Shown one piece after another: positions 27,844 to 35,804 of a DNA stretch of 64,000 nucleotides. Every line of letters begins with the position of its first letter. Position 1 is the stretch's first letter. The notes beneath the pieces were generated by a model. That model did no database searches. It saw only the letters and a list, made by a program, of their open reading frames with translations, and was not told the DNA's origin. This DNA is from Rhizobium glycinendophyticum (lineage in GTDB: Bacteria; Pseudomonadota; Alphaproteobacteria; Rhizobiales; Rhizobiaceae), in the NCBI RefSeq assembly GCF_006443685.1, contig NZ_VFYP01000001.1, forward strand, positions 1,302,001 through 1,366,000, read 5' to 3'. Both the position numbers and the translations under genes were made by a program.

Positions 27844-29202
27844 TCAGATCCGCGGCAGATAGGTCTGGTAGTCGAAGCTTGAGACGGTGCGCAGATAGGC
27901 CATCGCCTCCTTGCGCTTGGTGTCGCCATATATGCGTTGGTATTCGGCGCCGAAGATTTGCCTGATGAAGGCGGATGACCGAAAACGCTCGACGGCGGTC
28001 AGGAAGTCGTAAGTCAGCATCTCAGGGTTTTCAGGCGCACTATCCGGCGTCGTGACCGGGCCGGGATCGAGGTCTTCGTCGAGCCCGAGCAGGATGCCGC
28101 CGAGGATGGCGGCGAGCAAAAGATGCGGATTGGCGTCCGCGCCGGCCACACGGTGTTCGATGCGGGCGGCCGGGCCATCCTTGTCCGGGATACGGATCGC
28201 CGTGCCGCGATTGCCGAAGCCCCAGTCGATCTTGTCGGGTGCGAACGAACCTGGCTGGAAGCGGCGATAGGAATTTGCAAAGGGTGCGAAGATCAGCTGC
28301 GCATCCTGCATGCTCTTCAGCATGCCGGCAGTGATGGACTTCAGCTTCACCGGATCGCCTCCCTTGGCATCCAGGATGTTCTTGCCTTGCCTGTCGATGA
28401 TCGAGGCGTGCACGTGCAGGCCCGAACCGGCGTGATCGCCATAGGGTTTGGCCATGCAGGTCGCCTTGAAACCGTGGCGCCGGGCGGCGAAATCGACGAC
28501 GCGCTTCAGGTAGATGCAGTCATCGGCGGCCGAAATGGCGTTCGGCTTGTGCAAGAGATTCACTTCGAACTGGCCAGGGCCAAATTCTGCCGTCGTCGCA
28601 TCGGCCGGCAAGCCCATGTGATCGCAGTATTCGCGCACGGTCTCGAGGAAGTCTTCCATCGCAGCGGTCGCCCGCATGTCATAGAGTTGGTAACCCTCCA
28701 CCTCGCCATTCATGACAAGCGCCTTCGGCGGCATCGGCACACCGGTCTCACGGAAATCCGGCTCCATCACGTAGAATTCGAGCTCGGTGGCAACGACCGG
28801 AGTCAGCCCCTTTTCCTCAAAGCGCTTCAGTACGTTTGCGAGGATGGCGCGCGGGCAGACGTAATGGGGCTCTCCATCAAGCGTATGCATGGTGGCAAGC
28901 ACTTGCTTGGAACCAGCAGGTCCCCAGGGCAGGGTGGTGAGCGAGTTCTTGTCCGGAGTGCAGATACCGTCCGGATCACCCAGCGTCAGCGAGATCTTGG
29001 TGATGTCGTCATTGTCGTCACCCCAGATGTCGAGCGACTGCGTCGAGGCCGGGAGGCGCACCGTGTTCTTCCAGACCTTGTCCTCCGCCTTCAGCGGGAT
29101 CATCTTGCCTCTGAGGTCGCCATTCATGCCGACAAGCAGCACCTCGATGCGTGCGGAAGGGTCGGCTGCGGTGAGATCGGCGGCCTCGGTTGATGCTGTC
29201 AT
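27844..29202 (-). CDS. Glutamine synthetase family protein, probably gamma-glutamylpolyamine synthetase (PuuA-like)
   Basis: A 452-residue GS-fold enzyme. The ATP/metal-binding Glu clusters are seen as VVATELEFYVME near residue 135 and TAEFGPGQFEVNLLH near 208, followed by GSGLHVHASI and the C-terminal ARIEHRVAGADANPHLLLAA. The typical adenylylation Tyr loop of GlnA is not obvious. Its size and its divergent neighbour, a class III aminotransferase, point to glutamylation of putrescine or another amine rather than general ammonia assimilation. Start at the ATG 29202. The oligopeptide ABC operon lies downstream on the same strand after 240 bases. Confidence 0.9.
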   Translation of the reverse strand: MTASTEAADLTAADPSARIEVLLVGMNGDLRGKMIPLKAEDKVWKNTVRLPASTQSLDIWGDDNDDITKISLTLGDPDGICTPDKNSLTTLPWGPAGSKQVLATMHTLDGEPHYVCPRAILANVLKRFEEKGLTPVVATELEFYVMEPDFRETGVPMPPKALVMNGEVEGYQLYDMRATAAMEDFLETVREYCDHMGLPADATTAEFGPGQFEVNLLHKPNAISAADDCIYLKRVVDFAARRHGFKATCMAKPYGDHAGSGLHVHASIIDRQGKNILDAKGGDPVKLKSITAGMLKSMQDAQLIFAPFANSYRRFQPGSFAPDKIDWGFGNRGTAIRIPDKDGPAARIEHRVAGADANPHLLLAAILGGILLGLDEDLDPGPVTTPDSAPENPEMLTYDFLTAVERFRSSAFIRQIFGAEYQRIYGDTKRKEAMAYLRTVSSFDYQTYLPRI

Positions 29203-29393
29203 GAAAACTCTCGCTGGCTTTTAAGGGCGGATTTGGCCGGAGGAACGCGGCAATCGGTGCCTTGCCAAACGCATTTTGGAACGTCATGGTCGTAGCCGAT
29301 AATGTTCCGCCTTTCAATGCGGGGTAAGCTGGGCACACCGACCATGTTTGGCCGTCACGCCGAGCGCTATCGCCCCGACCAAGGATCCGACCC

Positions 29394-30767
29394 ATGAACA
29401 AGCCGCTCTCCGCTGTCTCCAACCTCGGTGCCATCGACGCTGCCCACCATCTTCATCCCTTCTCGGACATGAAGAAGCTGAACGCGGCCGGCACCAAGAT
29501 CATCACCCGGGCGGAAGGCGTGCATATCTGGGACGCGACCGGCAAGCAGTACCTCGACGCCTTTGCCGGCCTCTGGTGCGTCAATGTCGGCTATGGCCGC
29601 AAGTCAATCGCCGATGTCGTTCATGCGCAGATGCTGGAATTGCCCTACTACAACACCTTCTTCGGCACCACGACCCCGCCGACCACGCTGCTTGCCCAGA
29701 AGATCGCCGAAAAGACCGGTCCGAAGATCAACCGCGTCTTCTTCTCGAACTCCGGCTCCGAAGCCTCTGATACCTGGTTCCGTATGGCCCGCGTCTACTG
29801 GAAGGCGCTCGGCCACGAGACGAAGACGCAGGTGATCGCCCGCAAGAATGCCTATCACGGCTCGACCGTTGCCGGCGCCTCGCTTGGCGGCATGAAATGG
29901 ATGCACGAGCAGGGCAACCTGCCAATCGAAGGCATCCATCACATCAATCAGCCCTATTGGTATGCCGAGGGGGGCGATCTCTCGCCCGAGGATTTCGGCC
30001 TGAAGGTCGCCCGCGAGCTTGAAGAGAAGATCCTCGAACTCGGCGAAGAGAATGTCGCGGCTTTCGTTGCAGAGCCGATTCAGGGGGCAGGCGGCGTCAT
30101 CGTGCCGCCTTCGACCTACTGGCCGGAAATCAAGCGCATCTGCGCCAAATACCAGATCCTGCTCGTCGCCGACGAAGTGATCTCCGGTTTCGGCCGCCTG
30201 GGTTCGTGGTTCGGCCACCAGCATTATGATTTCGAGCCGGACCTAGCACCGATCGCCAAGGGTCTCTCGTCCGGCTACCTGCCGATCGGCGGCGTGCTGG
30301 TGTCTGACCGCGTGGCGGAAGTCATGGTCAACGAGCTCGGCGATTTCTACCACGGCTACACCTATTCCGGTCACCCTGTCGCAGCCGCCGCAGCGCTTGA
30401 GAACATCCGCATCATCGAGGAAGAAGGTCTGGTCGAGCGCGTCCGCGACGACACCGGCCCCTATCTCGCCCAGGCGCTCGCCTCGCTCACCTACCACGAA
30501 CTGGTCGGCGAAGCCGTGAGCGTCGGTCTGATGGGCGCCGTTCAGATCACCGCCGACAAGGCCACCCGCCGCCGCTTCAAGAAGCCTGACGATACCGGCA
30601 CTGCCGTCCGCAACCAATGCGTCGATGCCGGCGTCGTCCTGCGCGCCACCGGCGACCGCATGCTCTTTTCGCCGCCGCTGATCATCTCGCGCGCCGAAAT
30701 CGACCAGGCGGTCGATACGCTGCGCAACGGTCTGGACTGGCTGAAGGACAATCGCGGCGAGGGCTGA
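29394..30767 (+). CDS. Class III aminotransferase, putrescine/omega-amino acid:pyruvate transaminase type
   Basis: A 457-residue PLP enzyme. The N-terminal region has HHLHPFSDMKKLN, then DATGKQYLDAFAGLWCVNVG typical of the SpuC group, with the PLP phosphate SNSGSEASDT near residue 125. The LLVADEVISGFGRLGSWFGH motif and the PLP Lys in PIAKGLSSGYLPIGGV (about residue 288) complete the active site. It would move the amino group from putrescine, or from a similar omega-amine, to pyruvate. Divergence from the glutamine-synthetase-like gene suggests polyamine catabolism. Start at the ATG 29394, preceded by an AAGGATC site. Confidence 0.93.
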   Translation: MNKPLSAVSNLGAIDAAHHLHPFSDMKKLNAAGTKIITRAEGVHIWDATGKQYLDAFAGLWCVNVGYGRKSIADVVHAQMLELPYYNTFFGTTTPPTTLLAQKIAEKTGPKINRVFFSNSGSEASDTWFRMARVYWKALGHETKTQVIARKNAYHGSTVAGASLGGMKWMHEQGNLPIEGIHHINQPYWYAEGGDLSPEDFGLKVARELEEKILELGEENVAAFVAEPIQGAGGVIVPPSTYWPEIKRICAKYQILLVADEVISGFGRLGSWFGHQHYDFEPDLAPIAKGLSSGYLPIGGVLVSDRVAEVMVNELGDFYHGYTYSGHPVAAAAALENIRIIEEEGLVERVRDDTGPYLAQALASLTYHELVGEAVSVGLMGAVQITADKATRRRFKKPDDTGTAVRNQCVDAGVVLRATGDRMLFSPPLIISRAEIDQAVDTLRNGLDWLKDNRGEG

Positions 30768-30787
30768 GGCGGATTGGAAGCACAGAG

Positions 30788-30814
30788 GGCGCCGGCGGGC
30801 CGGCGCCTTTTCCC
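30788..30814 (+). terminator. Rho-independent terminator after the aminotransferase gene
   Basis: A nine-base stem GGCGCCGGC / GCCGGCGCC with a two-base loop at 30789-30808 is followed by TTTTCCC, ending one base before the convergent SDR gene. It may serve both strands. Confidence 0.75.
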
Positions 30815-31591
30815 TCACGGCATGAACTGCCCGCCATTCACGTCGATCGTCTGCCCCGTGATGTAGCCCGCCAAGCTTTCCGACGCGAGAAAGAGATAGG
30901 CGCCGACACAGTCTTGCGGCGTGCCTGTGCGCTTCAAGGGCACGCTGCCGGCGACCTGGTCGAGCTGGCCTGGCAGGGCGTATTTGTCCTGGAATGGCGT
31001 GGTGATCACGCCGGGTGCCACCGCGTTCACGCGAATATTGTATTTGCCGAATTCCAGCGCCATACCCTTGGTGACCGCGCCAACGAAGGCTTTCGACGAG
31101 CCGTAGACGCCTGAACCTGCCGTGCCGCCGGTGCGGGCCGCGACCGAGGTGGTGTTGATGACGAAGCCGCCCCGGATCTTGAGGTGGGCGATTGCTGCCT
31201 GGGTCGTCGACAGAACCGAGCGGGCATTGACGTCCATCACCTTGTCATATTGGGCGTCCGTCATGTCCTCGTAGAGCACGCGGGCGATCATGCTGCCGGC
31301 ATTGTTGATTACCCCGTCCAGTCGGCCGAAGGTCTTGGCAACATGGGCGACCGCATCTGCCATGGCTTCCGATGAGGCGGCATCCGCCTTCACCAGCACG
31401 ACGCTGCCGCCGGCCGCCTCGATGTCCCGGGCGATCGCGTGGGCTGCTTCGCTGTTGGAATTGTAGTGAAGCCCGACCAATGCACCTTGGGCGGCAAAGG
31501 CCCGTGCCAACGCCTCGCCGATACCGCTCGAGGCCCCGGTGATGAGAACGGCCTTGCCGGCGAGATCGGGGATCGTGAGAGTGGTGGTCAT
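30815..31591 (-). CDS. SDR-family oxidoreductase (FabG-like)
   Basis: A 258-residue classical short-chain dehydrogenase. The coenzyme motif TGASSGIG (residues 18-25), NNAG at 96-99, catalytic Ser149 in NTTSVAAR and the Tyr163-x3-Lys167 pair in VYGSSKAF are all intact. The end GYITGQTIDVNGGQFMP is normal. It is one of many NAD(P)-dependent FabG-like reductases and its substrate is not known. AGGAGG before the ATG at 31591 is a strong ribosome-binding site and excludes the longer frame. Confidence 0.9.
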   Translation of the reverse strand: MTTTLTIPDLAGKAVLITGASSGIGEALARAFAAQGALVGLHYNSNSEAAHAIARDIEAAGGSVVLVKADAASSEAMADAVAHVAKTFGRLDGVINNAGSMIARVLYEDMTDAQYDKVMDVNARSVLSTTQAAIAHLKIRGGFVINTTSVAARTGGTAGSGVYGSSKAFVGAVTKGMALEFGKYNIRVNAVAPGVITTPFQDKYALPGQLDQVAGSVPLKRTGTPQDCVGAYLFLASESLAGYITGQTIDVNGGQFMP

Positions 31592-31690
31592 GGTCAAACT
31601 CCTCCTGTTGTCGGACAAGCTTAGACCGGCCCTGCCGTCATTTGGCAAGGCCGGTCTGCTGTCTGTCGGTTCACCATCACCTAGGAAGGA

Positions 31691-31981
31691 TCAGGCGGAT
31701 GTCCACTCGAAGGGGAGCGGTGCCTCCTTGAAGGCGAAGCGATCGAGATGGCTCGACACCACTTCCTTCATCCGCTCCAGAACGTCGACCGAGGCCGCTT
31801 CGATCTCGACGGTCAGAGCCCCGGCATTGGACGTCATCACCGTAGTGGCTTCGGCGAATTTCACCACGCCCTTCTGCTCAGTCAGTTCCACCTCAAGCTT
31901 ATGCGCCCAATGTTTGCAGAGCTGCTGCAGGTATTTCCAGCCGCTTTCGGTCGGGATGACCGCAATCGTTTTTGCCATCAT
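31691..31981 (-). CDS. DUF2218 domain protein
   Basis: A 96-residue soluble protein made of one DUF2218 domain: IPTESGWKYLQQLCKHWAHK, the strand EVELTEQKGVVKFAEATTVM and the C-terminal HLDRFAFKEAPLPFEW. In other proteins this domain is joined to siderophore-interacting NADPH reductases, which suggests a link to iron handling. It starts at an ATG that overlaps the TAA of the PadR-type regulator gene upstream by one base, indicating translational coupling, with a second ATG three bases later as alternative. Confidence 0.85.
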   Translation of the reverse strand: MMAKTIAVIPTESGWKYLQQLCKHWAHKLEVELTEQKGVVKFAEATTVMTSNAGALTVEIEAASVDVLERMKEVVSSHLDRFAFKEAPLPFEWTSA

Positions 31982-32562
31982 TAAAGCCTTTCGATTTTGC
32001 CGACCGCCTCGTCGAGAATGCGGGCGACCTCCAGTTGTGTTTCTCGTGTCGTGCCATCGCGTGACAGACAGTCATGCAGCGCCTGCTTCAGATTGCCCAT
32101 CGCACGCCGGACAGGACCGGCATCGGTGCGTTCGCTGACCTGGGCCAGCGCCGTGAGGCGGCCGATGGCAACCGCGACCTCGTCGGCGCGTTCATCCAGA
32201 TGGGCGCGACCTGCCTCGGTGATGGCAAGCAGCTTGCGCGGGCCTTCGCTCGCCTGTTCTTCCGCAAGGCCCATGTCGAGGAGCAGCGTCATGGTCGGAT
32301 AGACGACACCGGGCGAGGGCGCATAGGCGCCGCCGGAAAGCGTTTCGATCTCGCGGATCAGGTCGTAGCCATGGCGCGGCTGATCGCCGATCAATTTGAG
32401 CAGCACGAGGCGCAACTCGCCGCCGTCGAACATCCGGCGACGTTCGCCGCGTCCGCGCGGGCCGCCACCCATGGGGCCGCCGAACGGACCGCCGCGCATG
32501 GCCATGGCCATCATGTCCCTGAAGCCGCGACCACGGCCGCCTTCGCAATTGTGATGTCTCAT
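31981..32562 (-). CDS. PadR-family regulator with Gly/Met/Arg-rich N-terminal extension (YqjI/NfeR-like)
   Basis: A 193-residue protein. Residues 1-45 are a flexible extension with an MRHHNC start and Gly-, Met- and Arg-rich content. The PadR winged helix follows (ELRLVLLKLIGDQPRHGYDL, then GAYAPSPGVVYPTMTLLLDM at about 78-97), then a helical dimerisation tail. The enteric relative NfeR/YqjI also has a metal-binding N-terminal extension and controls a siderophore-interacting reductase, and here the partner is a DUF2218 protein. Regulation by iron or nickel is thus plausible but inferred. A 14-bp palindrome lies 33-46 bases upstream of the start. Confidence 0.88.
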   Translation of the reverse strand: MRHHNCEGGRGRGFRDMMAMAMRGGPFGGPMGGGPRGRGERRRMFDGGELRLVLLKLIGDQPRHGYDLIREIETLSGGAYAPSPGVVYPTMTLLLDMGLAEEQASEGPRKLLAITEAGRAHLDERADEVAVAIGRLTALAQVSERTDAGPVRRAMGNLKQALHDCLSRDGTTRETQLEVARILDEAVGKIERL

Positions 32563-32594
32563 TCTTCAATTCCTCAAATCTGTTTCAGTGACTC

Positions 32595-32608
32595 TAAGAT
32601 ATATCTTA
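32595..32608. promoter_or_regulatory. Perfect palindrome, candidate PadR autoregulatory operator
   Basis: The sequence taagatatatctta is a perfect 14-base palindrome in the gap between the divergent PadR and OsmC-type genes, in an AT-rich stretch suitable for a -10 region. Symmetric AT-rich sites of this kind are bound by dimeric PadR proteins; binding here is inferred from location. Confidence 0.55.
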
Positions 32609-32723
32609 AATCGATCGATGCAAGAGGCTTTTTGATTTTCCTTGGCGAAGGATCGGCTTGGACATCACCGGCCAGATGCCTATCATTGCGACAAGGACTC
32701 AAGAGATATTTTCGGAGACTGCA

Positions 32724-33197
32724 ATGTCAGAGCATCGCCACGAATACCGGCTCACCGTCACGTGGGAGGGCGACCGTGGCTCCGGCACCTCGGGTTACCG
32801 CGCCTATGGACGTGACCACCGCATCGCCGCCGCTGGCAAGCCGGACATTGCGGGCTCTGCGGATCCGCATTTCCTCGGCGACCCCGCACGATGGAACCCT
32901 GAGGAAATGCTGCTCGCCTCAGTCTCTGCCTGTCACAAGCTCTGGTATTTGCATTTCTGTGCCGTCTCCGGCGTCATCGTCACCGCTTATGAGGATCAGG
33001 CCGAGGGGACGATGCAGATGGACAGCGATGGAGGCGGCCGATTCACCGAGATTGTGCTCAAGCCCCGCGTGACGATCAAGGCCGGCACCTATCCGGAGCT
33101 TGCCCTGGAATTGCATGGCGATGCGCACGAGAAGTGTTTTATCGCCAATTCCGTCAATTTCCCCGTACGCTGCGAGGCAGTGATTATTGAGGCGTGA
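32724..33197 (+). CDS. OsmC-family peroxiredoxin-like protein
   Basis: A 157-residue OsmC-fold protein. The two redox Cys are visible in SVSACHKLWYL near residue 72 and in HEKCFIANSVNF near 138, the positions that in OsmC/Ohr reduce organic hydroperoxides using thiol reductants. The N-terminal strand pair (EHRHEYRLTVTWEGDRGSGT) is typical. The ATG at 32724 follows a CGGAGA site; a frame starting further upstream at 32658 lacks one. It diverges from the PadR gene and may share its operator region. Confidence 0.88.
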   Translation: MSEHRHEYRLTVTWEGDRGSGTSGYRAYGRDHRIAAAGKPDIAGSADPHFLGDPARWNPEEMLLASVSACHKLWYLHFCAVSGVIVTAYEDQAEGTMQMDSDGGGRFTEIVLKPRVTIKAGTYPELALELHGDAHEKCFIANSVNFPVRCEAVIIEA

Positions 33198-33216
33198 AGG
33201 TCACGCCCCGCTCTTC

Positions 33217-34713
33217 TCACGGGTAAATCAACACATAGTGGAAGTCCGGGGCTTGTGTCCGAGAGCGACCCGTAAAGGGCAGGCTGACAGTTTTCGTCTC
33301 CGGCGGGATGGTGCCTTTGTGCAGATTGTCTTTTGCCCATGTCTGCAAACGCGCGGGAAGAGTCGTTTCCTCTCCACGCCACATCAGCGCGATGGGCCTC
33401 TCGCGGCTCCAGTCGTAAGATGCCGTGAGATTGGGAAACTGCAGGGTGATCACGGCCGAATCCGGCCACTGCATCTTCAGATTTCCGGCCGCCAGCCAGT
33501 CGGGCGCGACGATCAGCGACGGCGAGATGCGCTCGCGCTCGGCGAAAGCCGCCTCGAACGCGGCATAGGGCTGGTGGTAGTGAGAGGGGCGCCCTTTATG
33601 GCCAGCGATCATCATTGCGATCGGGATCAGGATCATAGTGACCAGAGCGACGGGCAGGAGGCGGCGCAGCCCCGCTTCGGCGTCCATGCCCTGCGCTTCC
33701 AGCTTAAGCACGAGGTAGATCGGCAGCAGTTGGAGGAGGGGAAGCAGCCATCGATCTCGGAAGGTCGTGAAGGTGAAGACGAGGATCATCAGCGCGAGGA
33801 TCAGCAGAATGCCCGCAAGCAGGGCGCCGACAAAGCGGCTTTCGCCGCTTTGCGCCCGCCATGCCGAAAAAGCACGACGTCCGAAGGGAAGCCCGATGAC
33901 GAGTGCGGCCGGGGCGCAGAGCACGATGGTCATCTGGAGGAGCTCGCCAAGGCCGAGCAGGATCTGGTGAAGCCGGTTGGTGTCGCTCGCATCCTCGGCC
34001 ATTCTGGCCGCGGTGACAGAGGACGCGACCCCCATATTGTCGAGGAACCAGAGCACATGCGGCAGAACGATCAGGGCCGCGACCAAGATCGAAAGCAGGA
34101 TCTTAGGGTCAAGCAGCCGCCGCAGTCCGCCCGGTTGCAGAAGGCAGGCGAAGAGCAAGGCGGGTAGGACGAGCACGAAATTGTATTTCGTCAGCATGCC
34201 GACCCCGGCGGCGCAGCCGAGCAAAAGATAGTTGCGCATCGTCGGCGACCGCAAAGTGACGATGGCCGCGATCACAACCAAATTGACCATCAGCATGGTG
34301 GCCGTGGTGTGGGTCAGATCCCGCTGCGCCTGCCAGAACATCTGTGGAATGAAGAACAAGCCAAGCGTTGCAACGGTGGCGAGCGCCGGCTGCCGGACGA
34401 GCAGGCGCGCCAGCACCCAATAGCTTGAGATCACGGCGAGAAGCATCAGCGATTTCAGCGCTGCAAGCCCCACGAGATAATTGCCGACAATGGCGAACAC
34501 AGCCTGCTGGAGCCAATTGTAGAGCGGCGGCTGTGCGTCGTAGCCCGCCGCAAACCATTGCGAAAGAAGCACCTGCTGCGCTTCGTCGATCCGCAGACCA
34601 TGTGGCAGCCACAGGCGCACCGCGAACTGAACGACATAATAGGCCGCAAAGACCCACAGGATCTCAGCGGGGTGGCGCGCCAGCCTGTCGATCAGCCGTT
34701 GTGCCTTATGCAT
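33217..34713 (-). CDS. GT39-family glycosyltransferase (ArnT/RgtA-like)
   Basis: A 498-residue multi-helix inner-membrane protein with the GT39 first periplasmic loop: GLRIDEAQQVLLSQWF, where the Asp-Glu pair (residues 43-44) is the catalytic site, and then QPPLYNWLQQAV. The helices continue to about residue 390, followed by a periplasmic C-terminal domain. ArnT-type enzymes transfer a sugar from polyprenyl phosphate to lipid A or core. In rhizobia the RgtA-D group does this with galacturonic acid. The start overlaps the GT2 gene stop by eight bases (ATGCATAA), so the two are coupled. Confidence 0.87.
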   Translation of the reverse strand: MHKAQRLIDRLARHPAEILWVFAAYYVVQFAVRLWLPHGLRIDEAQQVLLSQWFAAGYDAQPPLYNWLQQAVFAIVGNYLVGLAALKSLMLLAVISSYWVLARLLVRQPALATVATLGLFFIPQMFWQAQRDLTHTTATMLMVNLVVIAAIVTLRSPTMRNYLLLGCAAGVGMLTKYNFVLVLPALLFACLLQPGGLRRLLDPKILLSILVAALIVLPHVLWFLDNMGVASSVTAARMAEDASDTNRLHQILLGLGELLQMTIVLCAPAALVIGLPFGRRAFSAWRAQSGESRFVGALLAGILLILALMILVFTFTTFRDRWLLPLLQLLPIYLVLKLEAQGMDAEAGLRRLLPVALVTMILIPIAMMIAGHKGRPSHYHQPYAAFEAAFAERERISPSLIVAPDWLAAGNLKMQWPDSAVITLQFPNLTASYDWSRERPIALMWRGEETTLPARLQTWAKDNLHKGTIPPETKTVSLPFTGRSRTQAPDFHYVLIYP

Positions 34714-35770
34714 CTTTGGCAAGAACCTCGCGCACGATGTAGTTCGGCTGCGCATCGTCGCGGTAATAGGTGCGGGCGATCATTTCGGCGAGGATGCCTG
34801 TGGTGATCAGCTGGATCGATGACAGGAACAGCATGAAGCCGAGAATGAGCAGGGGGCGGCCGCCGATATCCTCGCCGAAGATGACTTTCTGGATGAAGAG
34901 CCAGGACAGGATGAGCGCGCTCAAGAATCCCGTGCCGAGGCCGAGCGAGCCGAAGAAGTGGCCGGGCCGCGCCTTGTAGCGCATGAAGAACATCACCGAC
35001 AACAGATCGAGGATGACGCGGAAGGTGCGCGAGATCCCGTATTTCGACGTGCCGTGCTGGCGCGCATGGTGGGTGACGGCCATCTCGCCGATGCGCGAGC
35101 TCGGGACGACGCCGGCGACCCAGGCGGGGATGAAGCGGTGCATCTCGCCCATCAGCTTGACCTGCTTGATGATGGAGGCGCGGTAAATCTTCAGGCTGCA
35201 GCCATAGTCGTGCAGCCTGACCCCGGTGATCCGGCCGATCAGCTTGTTGGCGCACCAGGAGGGTATCTTGCGCAGCAACAATCCGTCCTGACGGTTCTTG
35301 CGCCAGCCGACGAGCAGATCGAGTTCCCGCTCCTCAAGCGCTGCCACCATGGCCGGAATGTCCTTCGGATCGTTCTGCAGGTCGCCGTCGAGCGTCGCGA
35401 TTAGCCGGCCCTGCGCTGTATCTATCCCCGCCTGCATGGCAGCCGTCTGGCCAAAATTCCGCTGCAGGGCAACGATCTTCAAGTCGAGACCTTCGCGGTT
35501 GATATACTTGCGCGCATGCAGCAGCGTCCGGTCCGCACTGCCGTCATCGACCAGGACGAGTTCCCAGGCACCGACAAATGGCACCATCGCTTCGCAGATC
35601 CGCTCGATGAGCGGCCCGACGCTTTCCTCTTCATTAAAGACCGGCACGACGAGCGACAGCTCTGGGCACTGCTGGTTCAGCTCGGCGGCTTGCTCAGATA
35701 GCGATGGGCTCGTCAACGTCGTCTTCCTTCTGAAGTCTGGTCTGTAACACAAGCGATGCGGTTGAGGCAT
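34706..35770 (-). CDS. GT2 polyprenyl-phosphate glycosyltransferase (ArnC/RgtE-like)
   Basis: A 354-residue protein. Residues 38-240 form a GT-A fold with LSLVVPVFNEEESVGPLIER, the nucleotide-binding LVLVDDGSADRT and the metal site IATLDGDLQNDP. Two helices at about 270-335 anchor it to the inner membrane, as in dolichol-phosphate mannose synthases, ArnC and RgtE. It should charge a polyprenyl phosphate with a sugar from a nucleotide donor, providing substrate for the two GT39 enzymes on either side. A GAGAGACG site precedes the ATG at 35770. The gene is 34 bases after the upstream GT39 stop. Confidence 0.88.
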   Translation of the reverse strand: MPQPHRLCYRPDFRRKTTLTSPSLSEQAAELNQQCPELSLVVPVFNEEESVGPLIERICEAMVPFVGAWELVLVDDGSADRTLLHARKYINREGLDLKIVALQRNFGQTAAMQAGIDTAQGRLIATLDGDLQNDPKDIPAMVAALEERELDLLVGWRKNRQDGLLLRKIPSWCANKLIGRITGVRLHDYGCSLKIYRASIIKQVKLMGEMHRFIPAWVAGVVPSSRIGEMAVTHHARQHGTSKYGISRTFRVILDLLSVMFFMRYKARPGHFFGSLGLGTGFLSALILSWLFIQKVIFGEDIGGRPLLILGFMLFLSSIQLITTGILAEMIARTYYRDDAQPNYIVREVLAKDA

Positions 35771-35804
35771 CGTCTCTCGTGGGCGCTGGATCTATGGTTC
35801 AATG

